Source: JADJRG01 sp964474905 (GTDB lineage Bacteria > Myxococcota_A > Polyangia > Nannocystales > Nannocystaceae). Taken from it: DNA of 64,000 nt. A program made the translations under genes and the position numbers. Each line of letters opens with the position of its first letter. Position 1 is the first letter of the stretch. Below, in pieces: positions 8,735 to 19,328 of the stretch. The notes under the pieces were generated by a model that saw only the letters and a program-made list of their open reading frames with translations, was not told the DNA's origin and ran no database searches. Location of the stretch: contig CAYYUP010000015.1 in assembly GCA_964474905.1 (NCBI GenBank), positions 35,328-99,327 on the forward strand, in the 5' to 3' direction.

Positions 8735-9251
8735 CGGCGGAGCAGGTGGTGCTGGTCATCATCTCGGTGGTCGACGAGCCGGAGGTGCTGGCGTCGGTGG
8801 TCGACGAGCCGGAGGTGCTGGCATCGGTGGTCGACGAGCCGGAGGTGCTGACGTCGGTGGTCGAACCTGTGGAGGTGCTGACGTCGGTGGTTGACGAGGT
8901 GCTGGCTGCGGTGGTCGACGATCCGCCGCTGTCGCTGGCGCTGCTGTCGATGCCAAAGTCGCGCTTGTTATCCGGGTAGCCGTCGACGGTGGGGTCGACC
9001 GCACTGGCACTGGAATCGAAGTTGCCGGCCTCGGAGGGCTGCACGCAGAGGCCGGCGGCGCCGCTTGGGTAGCAGCAGCCCTCGCCCTCCCCGGGGCTCG
9101 AGCAATTATCAATACTGAGGGCCTTGTAGCCCTCGGCGGCGCATTGCAGGTCGCCTTTGCAGTCGGATGCACAGCGACAGGCGTCGCCCTGGCCGGCTTT
9201 GCAGGCGGCCAGCGAGAGGGTGGCGGTGGCGAGGAGCGCGAGCTTCCACAT
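8655..9251 (-). CDS. Lipoprotein with C-terminal Ser/Thr repeat
   Basis: The signal peptide MWKLALLATATLSLAAC gives a lipobox LAAC with Cys17. A short Cys-rich segment follows (GDACRCASDCKGDLQC), then a Ser/Thr/Gly region of about 70 residues built on a 10-residue unit STSGSSTTDA encoded by 30-base DNA repeats. The last 30 residues do not continue this pattern, and they overlap the next gene in another frame, which suggests that slippage in the repeat has moved the stop codon. Its ATG overlaps the greA stop by one base (TGATG), so it is translationally coupled to greA. Confidence 0.65.
   Translation of the reverse strand: MWKLALLATATLSLAACKAGQGDACRCASDCKGDLQCAAEGYKALSIDNCSSPGEGEGCCYPSGAAGLCVQPSEAGNFDSSASAVDPTVDGYPDNKRDFGIDSSASDSGGSSTTAASTSSTTDVSTSTGSTTDVSTSGSSTTDASTSGSSTTDASTSGSSTTEMMTSTTCSADGPTTRALAAPPECRALAAGCDHRTQ
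8761..8910 (-). repeat. 30-bp tandem repeat inside a lipoprotein gene
   Basis: About five imperfect copies of a 30-base unit (plus-strand core tcgacgagccggaggtgctg, then rcgtcggtgg) stand in a row. The first copies are nearly identical; the later ones diverge. The unit length is a multiple of three and encodes STSGSSTTDA on the minus strand, so the repeat can expand or shrink without breaking the frame. Confidence 0.85.
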
Positions 9252-9739
9252 CAGTCGATCGCCTTGTACTCGATCTTTACCACCTCGTACTCGCGGTCGC
9301 CCTTGGGCAGCTTGACGAGCACTTCATCGCCAACGACCTTGCCGAGCATCGCCCGGGCGACCGGAGCGGTGATCGAGATCTTGCCGGCGACGACGTCGGA
9401 CTCGTCCTCGCCGACGAGCGCGTAGGTGACCTGGGTATCGTTGTCGAGATCCTCCATGGTCACGGTGGCACCAAAGGTGACGCGGTCGGTCTTGATGGAG
9501 GTCGGGTCGATCACGTTGGCGCGGGTGATCTTGTAGTCGAGGAAGCGCATGCGCGCGTCGAGCTCTGCCTGGCGCTCTTTGGCGGCATGGTATTCGGCGT
9601 TCTCGCGGAGATCGCCGTGGCCGAGGGCCTCCTCGATATCCCGGACGTTTTTCATCCGCTCGACTTCGCGGATCTGCTTGAGCTCGGCGCGGAGCTTTTT
9701 GAGCCCAGCCGGGGTCATCGGGTACTTTTCTGCGAGCAT
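9251..9739 (-). CDS. greA: Transcription elongation factor GreA
   Basis: GreA binds the secondary channel of RNA polymerase and stimulates cleavage of the 3' end of backtracked transcripts. The 162-residue length and the two-part plan are normal: an N-terminal coiled coil starting MTPAGLKKLRAELKQI with the acidic tip in GDLRENAEYHAAKE, and a C-terminal FKBP-like domain (ITAPVARAMLGKVVGDEV). It is the first gene of a minus-strand run continuing through two lipoproteins, a helical protein, the uridylyltransferase and pgi. Confidence 0.95.
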   Translation of the reverse strand: MLAEKYPMTPAGLKKLRAELKQIREVERMKNVRDIEEALGHGDLRENAEYHAAKERQAELDARMRFLDYKITRANVIDPTSIKTDRVTFGATVTMEDLDNDTQVTYALVGEDESDVVAGKISITAPVARAMLGKVVGDEVLVKLPKGDREYEVVKIEYKAID

Positions 9740-10006
9740 CGCTTGTTTGCCTGGTTCTCGTAAGTCTCGGCTCGAGCAGTGCTCGAGCGGCGTGGTTATC
9801 TGGGCTCGGTACCGTACTCGATGCGGGCCCGAGACGCACCCCTTTCAGCTGTCCGCCGGGCGACCTGTTTTGCGGCCTCGCGAAGCCAGGAAGCCAGCGC
9901 CTGTGCGGTCTGGAGGGACACGGGGCGCGGATCGACCGTCGCGATCAAAAACGTGCGTTCTGTCGCGTGCTCTGTTGCGCGCTCTGTCAACGGACCTCGA
10001 GCCTCA
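9740..10006. other. Upstream region of greA, no confident gene
   Basis: The greA promoter must lie here. A minus-strand frame of 64 codons (9796-9990) starting with TTG and rich in Arg, Ala and Glu is present, but has no supporting ribosome binding site or recognisable motif. The sequence at 9990 downwards begins TTGACA on the minus strand, but no matching -10 was seen at the right distance. Confidence 0.3.
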
Positions 10007-10261
10007 TTAGAGCGCCCGGGGGATCGCGGCGATGAAACCGTGATGGCCGTCGAATTTCATCGGGCAGTTTGTGGGCATGCGTTCGGCGATCCGCAAGAGC
10101 AGCATGGCGTAGCCCTTTTCGTCGTCGCAAAAGCCGAGCTCGGGCAGATTCATTGGGAGAGACCACGCGGGCAGCGATCCAGAGCCCGTCGTTGCCGGTA
10201 GCGCGGCCTCACTGGCTTCGCCGTCGGCGCCAAACCCCGCGGACCCAGCTATCGCGTGCAC
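10007..10261 (-). CDS. Possible small hypothetical protein
   Basis: A minus-strand frame of 84 codons begins with GTG at 10261. Its C-terminal half (LPELGFCDDEKGYAMLLLRI, then PMKFDGHHGFIAAIPRAL) has a protein-like composition unlike the Arg-rich shadow frames in this DNA, so it may be a real small gene or the surviving end of a larger one. There is no good ribosome binding site and no recognised domain. Confidence 0.3.
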   Translation of the reverse strand: MHAIAGSAGFGADGEASEAALPATTGSGSLPAWSLPMNLPELGFCDDEKGYAMLLLRIAERMPTNCPMKFDGHHGFIAAIPRAL

Positions 10262-10278
10262 GGCTGTGGTGGCGCCGT

Positions 10279-10396
10279 GACTTGTCCTTTGGGACAGGTC
10301 GTGTTTGGTTTGATGGCTTCCATAACGGGCAGGTGATGCACGCGGACGTGCGGGAGCCGAGTTTCTGCCGTACTCAGTGACGGTCGGCTCCCTTTT
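10279..10396. terminator. Hairpin cluster downstream of DUF1554 lipoprotein gene
   Basis: At 10279-10300 a 9-bp stem (one G-U pair) closes on a 4-base loop. At 10352-10392 the arms GGGAGCCGA and TCGGCTCCC enclose an inner CCGT/ACGG stem, and the plus-strand copy is followed by TTTT at 10393-10396. The position just after the stop of the minus-strand lipoprotein gene fits a terminator region for it, although the T run is on the plus strand. Confidence 0.5.
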
Positions 10397-10421
10397 CAGC
10401 TACGAGCGTTCGTTTTTTGCG

Positions 10422-11420
10422 TTAGAAGCTCGCGCTGAAGCAGTAGAGCCTGAATTCTTTGTCGCAGTAGGAGGCGATCCCGAGATGTGTCCACAGTGCG
10501 TCGGTCTTGTTTGGGAGGCCTGTGTAGCTCAACTCAGTTTTGTCGCCGGATGTAAACGACTGACAGTCATGGCCGGTGTCGACGGTGGATCCGTCAGGCA
10601 TCGTGTTGGTCCAGACGATCAGCGGATTTTTGACCTCTGTCTGCAGTTCGGTGATGTTGATCGCTTGGAGCAGTTTGCCGCTGAGCAATTGATCTGAGTT
10701 GTTGGCGATCATCTCGCCGTCCAATCGATAGTACGGTGTCTCGACCAGCGGTACTCGCGACGCGGCGTTGTCGTTTCCAGCGCTGATCCAGGAACGATAT
10801 TTTTTGTGCATAGCGAGCCCGGCCGCCTCTGCGAGTTCCTGGCAGTGAGCATCGGCCCCGCTGAGGCCGCCGAGATCGCCGGTGTAGGTTGCCGAGGAGA
10901 CAAAGACGATCACGCCTTTCCAGGAGCAGGCGTCGCTGCAAATCGCAGTTTCGACGAGCAGCGGGTCGTTGGGGTCACAGTCCTCGTCGGCGTCGAGGAC
11001 CCCGTCACCGCAGAAAGATCCGCCAGTGGACGAAGTATCGGTGTCGCCATCGGTCGTTGTCGTCGTTGTCGTCGTTGTCGTCGTTGTTGCCTCGCCGGTC
11101 GAGCTCGTCGCCATAGAGGTGGATTCCGTTGTGTCGGTCGTTGTGCCGCTGCTGCCGGTCGTCGTGCCGCTGCTGCCGGTCGTCGAGGCGGTGGCTGTCG
11201 CACTTGCGCTTGGTGCCAGGGTCTCATCGGTTGAGTCTGTATCACCCGTGCTGGTGCCCCCTTCGCTGGCGCTTGCGCTGGTAATGCCCTCTGAGGTGTC
11301 CGGACAGGCTCCGAGGAGTAGACACGCGATAACTGCCGCGCCGTGGCGGATGTTGAGGAGCTTAGGCAAGCGCGTATTGCGGACGAGTCGTGAATGGAGG
11401 TTCGTGGTGGTGTTGTTCAT
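10422..11420 (-). CDS. Lipoprotein with Thr-rich linker and DUF1554-like domain
   Basis: The signal peptide ends in lipobox LGAC (Cys39). A linker of about 90 residues made mostly of Thr, Ser and Gly, including an uninterrupted run of 12 Thr, leads to one CGDGVLDADEDCD module and then a C-terminal domain of about 180 residues. That domain begins VIVFVSSATYTGDLGGLSGA and contains ADAHCQELAEAAGL, YRSWIS and the terminal RLYCFS. This is the pattern of DUF1554, a domain found in secreted leptospiral and myxobacterial proteins with distant C-type-lectin/collagen-XV-like features. It lies 54 bases after a paralogue, so it is probably co-transcribed. Ligand is unknown. Confidence 0.75.
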   Translation of the reverse strand: MNNTTTNLHSRLVRNTRLPKLLNIRHGAAVIACLLLGACPDTSEGITSASASEGGTSTGDTDSTDETLAPSASATATASTTGSSGTTTGSSGTTTDTTESTSMATSSTGEATTTTTTTTTTTTDGDTDTSSTGGSFCGDGVLDADEDCDPNDPLLVETAICSDACSWKGVIVFVSSATYTGDLGGLSGADAHCQELAEAAGLAMHKKYRSWISAGNDNAASRVPLVETPYYRLDGEMIANNSDQLLSGKLLQAINITELQTEVKNPLIVWTNTMPDGSTVDTGHDCQSFTSGDKTELSYTGLPNKTDALWTHLGIASYCDKEFRLYCFSASF

Positions 11421-11452
11421 GATGGCTTTGTGGTCGGTGAGGCCGGTGGTTT

Positions 11453-11486
11453 GCGGATCAGTCGCGGAAGCGGATCAGTCGCGGAA
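11453..11486 (-). repeat. 17-bp tandem duplication across a stop codon
   Basis: The 17-mer gcggatcagtcgcggaa occurs twice without a gap. On the minus strand each copy encodes the end FRD-stop of the DUF1554-like protein above it, so the last residues and the stop codon have been duplicated. Confidence 0.85.
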
Positions 11487-13103
11487 GCAGTAGAGGTAGG
11501 CGACTTCGAGGCAGAGTCCGGGCAGGGCCCGTTTGGTCCAATTCGAATCTGTGGCCCCGGTGGAACCTTGGTGGACGAAGCTCTCGTCGCCCATCGACCA
11601 GTCGCCGCAGAATTTATCGCTGTCGATCGCCTCGCCGGTCGCGAGCGTCGATGTCCAGATGGGGTGGTTGACGATCTCGCCGTCGGCGGTGCGGTCGATC
11701 GCGTGGCTTAGCTGGCCGTCGGTGAGATCTTGCCAGTCGTCGGCGATGGACATGCCGTTGGGCAGCACATAACGGGCATTTCGGGTGGTAAAACGGGTGG
11801 CTGGGGATTCTTTTGAGTCCGAGAGCCAGGCCTTAAAACGCTCGGGATACTCCAGTTCGTAGAACTCTGCTTCGGCCTGGCAGAGGGCATCGGCGCCCTT
11901 GAGACCCATCAGATCGCCGGCTCCCACGTACTCCTTGGTGACAAAGACCTGGCGGTCGGCGATGCAGTCTTCGCTGCATCCGTCACCTGGATCGAGGTTG
12001 CCGTCATCGCATTCTTCGACGCCTTCGTAGAGCACCCCATCGCCGCAGAACGCGGCTTGGCAACCGACGAGGCAGGCGTCGCTGTTGGAAGCATTGCCAT
12101 CATCACACTCTTCTGTGCCTTCGTGGACAATCCCATCTCCACACTGTGCGAAGAGACAGTTGGACAGGCAATAGTCGCTGTCGTCCGCATTGCCGTCGTC
12201 GCAGGCTTCGACGCCCTCTTGGACGATGCCATCACCACAGACCGCGGGAGTGCAGCTGATGCAGGCGTCGGTGTCGATTTCGTTGCCGTCGTCGCAGGGT
12301 TCGCTTTGTTCGACCAACCCGTTGCCGCAGGTCGAGAGCAGGGAGCAGTATTGTGAGCAGCCGCCGAGGCCGTCGGGAGGCCAGCGGTTTTCGGTGCCGT
12401 CGTCACATTGTTCGCCGGCCTGGAGAAATCCGTCGCCGCATTTTTGGATGGTGCAGAAGTCTGTGCATTGCCCAGAATTGTCGTTATTTAGGCCGAGGTC
12501 GCACTCTTCGACGCCCGCCAGGACCAGACCGTCCCCGCATACAGCGAATTTGCAGGTGCTTGTGCAGCTGGATGCGGAATCTGAGTTTTCTTCGCCGTTG
12601 TCACACTCTTCGCCGAGCTCTGGTTCGACCTGCGAATTGCCACAAGCGCCCAAGAACGGATTGGGCTCAGTACAGGAAAGTGCCAAGAGAGGGGGCAGCA
12701 GGAGAGACAAGGGGGAGCGCAGAGCCCGGAGGAGCCGCGAGGACTGCGTGACCTGCGGAAGCGGAGGTTGAGCAGTTTGCGCGAATCGCGGAAAATCGGT
12801 CTGCGCGAATCGCGGATCTGAAAATTGTGCTGTCCGCGGAGCTTCGGTCTGCGCGGATCGCGGATGCGAAGATGTCGGTTGCTCAAGCGCGGACGACAGG
12901 GGCTGCGGAGGGCCCAAGGGCTGGGCGAAGCGGGACGAAATCCGGCGGGTGAGTTGTGCGAGGTTTTGGGCCACATCTCCGAGTCGGCCGTCGATCCGCC
13001 TTGTTGCAGGAGAATGAGGATTTTCGAGAGAAGGTGTGAAACTCGCGAAGGAGGCTGCTCCGAGAGTACGAGTCTTCGTTCGGATCGTCGTGTCGTCGTG
13101 CAT
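11475..13103 (-). CDS. Lipoprotein with seven Cys modules and DUF1554-like domain
   Basis: After a lipobox-like LALSC come seven modules of the form CGDG...EECDDGN, the myxobacterial disulfide repeat (DUF4215-like), and then a DUF1554-like domain (VFVTKEYVGAGDLMGLKGA ... AYLYCFRD) of about 170 residues. It is a paralogue of the following gene with many more Cys modules. The ATG at 13103 has GGAG about 8 bases upstream, but this puts 130 residues before the signal peptide, containing a Pro/Gln/Phe repeat (such as PRFAQTDFPRFAQTAQPP). No closer in-frame ATG, GTG or TTG was found, so either the extension is real or the frame upstream of the signal peptide is disturbed. The protein is probably surface-exposed. 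Confidence 0.7.
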   Translation of the reverse strand: MHDDTTIRTKTRTLGAASFASFTPSLENPHSPATRRIDGRLGDVAQNLAQLTRRISSRFAQPLGPPQPLSSALEQPTSSHPRSAQTEAPRTAQFSDPRFAQTDFPRFAQTAQPPLPQVTQSSRLLRALRSPLSLLLPPLLALSCTEPNPFLGACGNSQVEPELGEECDNGEENSDSASSCTSTCKFAVCGDGLVLAGVEECDLGLNNDNSGQCTDFCTIQKCGDGFLQAGEQCDDGTENRWPPDGLGGCSQYCSLLSTCGNGLVEQSEPCDDGNEIDTDACISCTPAVCGDGIVQEGVEACDDGNADDSDYCLSNCLFAQCGDGIVHEGTEECDDGNASNSDACLVGCQAAFCGDGVLYEGVEECDDGNLDPGDGCSEDCIADRQVFVTKEYVGAGDLMGLKGADALCQAEAEFYELEYPERFKAWLSDSKESPATRFTTRNARYVLPNGMSIADDWQDLTDGQLSHAIDRTADGEIVNHPIWTSTLATGEAIDSDKFCGDWSMGDESFVHQGSTGATDSNWTKRALPGLCLEVAYLYCFRD

Positions 13104-13296
13104 GTGGGGATCTCCGAGCCCCGGAGTCTGCCATGCTTGAGCGACGATGTGGTGCTTGTCTCGTATGAAAGATGTGTATTGAAGGTTACACAATACGTGT
13201 GGATATTGTGATGCGGTTAATTGTTCACGTTCGTCATTTTTTCTTTGGCCCAGGTGATCGATCCGTCGATTTTTGGCGCCTCTACACCCGGGATAT
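13104..13296. promoter_or_regulatory. AT-richer upstream region with inverted repeat
   Basis: This region upstream of the seven-module lipoprotein is clearly AT-richer than its surroundings. At 13189-13210 it holds the inverted repeat CACAATA - 8 bases - TATTGTG, a possible operator about 85 bases from the start codon. No confident promoter boxes were identified. Confidence 0.35.
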
Positions 13297-13662
13297 TCAA
13301 TGATCGAACCTATGCATCTGCTGGCTGCGATGTGAGCCCCTGGGGGCTGAGTGCTCTTGGGCCGACTGAGGATATTGACGTCGAAACGATCGAATGCATA
13401 CTTCAGCAGTGCTGGGACAGCATTGTACAATCATCAATGCCATCACTCGACGATTGAATACGCCATACCGGTCGGGTTTCTGGAGAGCTAGTATTCGAGC
13501 CAACTCGCCGGAGTCGCATAACTTTAGTATCCACTGTTCTGGGGGGAAGCCTAGTCGGCGGCAGCGGTCGAGCGACCGGCCGTCGACGACCTGCTCTAGC
13601 AGGTCAAGAAGGTCGCTGGGGAGACGACAACGCCGAGCCCCTGAGCCAGCCCTCGCTCGAGC
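13297..13662 (-). pseudogene. Open frame in phase after the MurL-like stop codon
   Basis: Directly after the TGA of the MurL-like gene the same frame stays open for about 120 codons. The first 80 read like a protein (for example LLDLLEQVVDGRSLDRCRRL, then GFPPEQWILKLCDSGELARI), while the end becomes Arg/Gln/Ser-rich. The only start-like codon is a TTG at 13503. It could be a broken gene, or a tail lost from the MurL-like protein by a nonsense change. I do not recognise a family. Confidence 0.35.
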
Positions 13663-15072
13663 TCATTCCGCGAGAGTATCTCGGATGAAGTGTTTCGCCG
13701 AGGCAGCCGCCTTAGCGAGCTCGATCCCGACGCGCGCGCGGATGCTCGAAGGGATCGTCGTGTTCATGAGGTCAACGTCTAGGTAGCCATAGGCGAGCTT
13801 CTGCGCCGCCGCATAGCCGCCGGCCTCAGCCCGGAAAAGATCCATCGTCGGCCCGCCATAGCCCCGACGCTCACAGAGCCCGAGGAGCACCCGCACCTCC
13901 TCTGCGCCGCCGATGCACTCGAAGGGCTGGCGTCCGTCGAGGCCCATCAGCTCGCGAAAGCCAGGGACTAGGGCCTCACGCCCCAGGAGATCGTCGGTGC
14001 CAAAGGTCTCGATGATGGTTGCCCGTGGGAGGAACGCAGCCATGCCCAGCCAGACGTAGAGGCATTTTGGACAGCTCAGGCACCAGGGCTTGCGGATGTT
14101 GCACGAGTGGGTGAAGGGGACGTCCGCTAGGCTCTGACGGAGCATCGAGAAGATCACGAGGTCGTGGATCGGCTTGAGCAGGCTGAAGTAGGTGAAGTCC
14201 GCGACCAAGTGCTCGCGGATATAGGTCGAGATCAACCGCTCCGCCGCCAACGACTTGCCCCACTGATGGTTGATGTGCTCGCCGGTCTTCTCCCAGACGA
14301 GCTGCCCGTGATCGGCGCTGCGCTCGTGACCGAGGCCAAAGCTGGAGTAGCCGCGACTGAGCGCGTAGGGGAGCGCCGCGAAGACGCTGCTCGGGGTCTC
14401 CGCTGCGGTCAGGGTCTTGACCCCGAGCTCTGGGTGAAGTTCGAGCACCGGCGAGTCGAGGAAGTCGTCGTAGATCCACTGGCGGAGCGCCTTTCCCGGC
14501 CGGCAGCGTTGGACTAGCCCGTCGATGAGGTCGTGCTGCCCGGCGGCAGGGCCGTAGATCGACGAGGAGTAGACGAGTACGTCGAAGTCGATGCCAGCGC
14601 GCTCGAGCAGGCGCATCGACGCGAGGCTGTCCTTGCCGCCACCGCAGAAAGCGAGGGTCTCGGCGGCCGGAGCCCGGCGGATTCGCAACGGCTCGATATG
14701 CGCCCCCTCTCCGCCGAGGAAGCGCGGTCCCTCGTAGCTGGCATCGTTGTTCTCGTAGCGCCACTGGGCCCAAATCTTGACGAAGACCTCGCGCCAGAGG
14801 GCCTCTAGGGCTGGGGTCCAGAGGTCGGCGAAGGGGCCGAGTTCGACGCGCTCTGGACGGAGGCTGCACACCTTGTTGAGCTCGAAGACCGCGATGTGGA
14901 AGAGCAGACGGCGGAGTCTCGCCGGGCCGTACTCGCGGGCGAGCGCGTCAAGATCGACCTCGCGATACCAGAGGCTCGTCGTGAAGGAGAGCCCGTCGAC
15001 GGCGAAGCGGAGCACCACCTGGTGACGGCTATGGGAGATCCCTTCGAGGGAAACGACCGGTCCGCGTTGCAT
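13663..15072 (-). CDS. PP-loop ATPase-like protein resembling MurL
   Basis: This protein of about 469 residues resembles MurL, the enzyme that epimerises the terminal L-Glu of UDP-MurNAc-L-Ala-L-Glu in organisms using MurD2. The PP-loop appears as FCGGGKDSLASM, and a cysteine pair lies in KPWCLSCPKCLYVWLGMAAF, matching the MurL pattern of a Cys-x2-Cys-Pro-Lys-Cys region before a hydrophobic helix. Related PP-loop enzymes such as QueC share only the loop. I chose the ATG at 15072, which has GAGGA 9 bases upstream; a GTG at 15150 would extend it by 26 residues. No murD2 partner is seen here, so the reaction is inferred. It follows carB after a gap of about 220 bases on the same strand. Confidence 0.6.
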   Translation of the reverse strand: MQRGPVVSLEGISHSRHQVVLRFAVDGLSFTTSLWYREVDLDALAREYGPARLRRLLFHIAVFELNKVCSLRPERVELGPFADLWTPALEALWREVFVKIWAQWRYENNDASYEGPRFLGGEGAHIEPLRIRRAPAAETLAFCGGGKDSLASMRLLERAGIDFDVLVYSSSIYGPAAGQHDLIDGLVQRCRPGKALRQWIYDDFLDSPVLELHPELGVKTLTAAETPSSVFAALPYALSRGYSSFGLGHERSADHGQLVWEKTGEHINHQWGKSLAAERLISTYIREHLVADFTYFSLLKPIHDLVIFSMLRQSLADVPFTHSCNIRKPWCLSCPKCLYVWLGMAAFLPRATIIETFGTDDLLGREALVPGFRELMGLDGRQPFECIGGAEEVRVLLGLCERRGYGGPTMDLFRAEAGGYAAAQKLAYGYLDVDLMNTTIPSSIRARVGIELAKAAASAKHFIRDTLAE

Positions 15073-15293
15073 CCAAACCATCCTCGTCGCCATCGGCGAC
15101 CGCCGGGAGCCTACACCACGGATCCCGAGGCCATCGCCAGACCCGTGCACGACGCCCGTGCATCGCCGCGAGCCTGTCCTCCTGGGCAGTTGTGGATGTT
15201 TGCGCGTCGGCGCCAGAGCCCATGAAGCCTGGAGCTAGGTCGAGCGCTTCGGCCAGCTGGGTTGGATCGATGCGGAGCGGAAAGGCCGAGGTC

Positions 15294-18554
<3,261 letters not shown>

Positions 18555-18567
18555 GGTTTCTCCTGGC

Positions 18568-19296
18568 CTATTTGGCGCGTACGTGGGTGCCGTCGAACTC
18601 GAAGTCGACGCCTAGATTCTCGCGGATAATCTCTTTGTGGGCCGAGACGTCCCAGCCGAGGCTGGCGAGGCCCGAGAGGATGCGGTTGCGGATCCGCAGG
18701 GAGTCCTCTTCGGGGTTTTTAAGAGCGTCGATCAGGGGCTCTAGGGTGGCCTCGTCGGCGATGTCGATGACGCCTTCGACAGCACGAAAACGGACACCCT
18801 CGTCGGGATCCACGAGGTAGCGGGCGATCAGGCCCGCGACCTGCGGGTCGTCGATCTCTTGCAGGTGGGTGAGCAGCTGGAGCTTTTTTGCGGGGTCGCG
18901 CTCGTAGACAGGTGGGTGGTGCTCGAGGATGGCGTCTAGGAGCTCCCACTCTTGTTCGTCGGTGGCCATCTCTTCGACGATCCGCAGGACCCAGGCGATG
19001 TTGTTGTGGGCGAGGCAGAACTGCTTGACGGCGGGCAGTATGGCCTCGGGCGGCAGCCCGCTTAGACGGCGGTAGAGCCAGCCTTTTTCTTCTTCGTCTT
19101 CGATGCTTTTGGAGGCGGCCATGGTGAAGCGACGCATGACACCGACGAGCGCCGGCTGGGTGCCCATGTCGATGAGCTGCTCCATCGCGTGGTAGCGATC
19201 CGGTGACTGGATGAAGCGTCCCTCGACCTTGCGGATCAGCTTGCTCAGGCGTGATTTGCTGCGTCCAGCGCTGGAAAAGAGGTCTCGAAGTCCCAC
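18568..19296 (-). CDS. HEAT-repeat protein upstream of carB
   Basis: This protein of about 242 residues is made of paired helices typical of HEAT/PBS-lyase-type repeats, for example DDPQVAGLIARYLVDPDEGV followed by RFRAVEGVIDIADEATLEPL. It begins with a basic segment GLRDLFSSAGRSKSRLSKLI. The GTG at 19296 with AAAGGA about 9 bases upstream is the best start; a longer frame to 19332 adds a hydrophobic stretch without support. No catalytic motif is visible, so it is probably a protein-binding scaffold. Its stop is 13 bases from carB, suggesting co-transcription; a functional link is not known to me. Confidence 0.7.
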   Translation of the reverse strand: MGLRDLFSSAGRSKSRLSKLIRKVEGRFIQSPDRYHAMEQLIDMGTQPALVGVMRRFTMAASKSIEDEEEKGWLYRRLSGLPPEAILPAVKQFCLAHNNIAWVLRIVEEMATDEQEWELLDAILEHHPPVYERDPAKKLQLLTHLQEIDDPQVAGLIARYLVDPDEGVRFRAVEGVIDIADEATLEPLIDALKNPEEDSLRIRNRILSGLASLGWDVSAHKEIIRENLGVDFEFDGTHVRAK

Positions 19297-19328
19297 GGGG
19301 AATCCTTTAGCCGCGGGCAGGCCCGCGA

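Noticed and set aside
8761..8910. CRISPR-like array
   Set aside because: The copies are directly adjacent with no spacers and encode a Ser/Thr protein repeat, so this is a coding tandem repeat.
9950..9990. TTGACA on the minus strand as a greA promoter
   Set aside because: No -10-like sequence was found 16-18 bases downstream, and the start codon of greA is 250 bases away.
13221..13457. 78-codon plus-strand ORF in the AT-richer region
   Set aside because: It lacks a ribosome binding site and motif and overlaps the in-phase frame after the MurL-like gene on the other strand.
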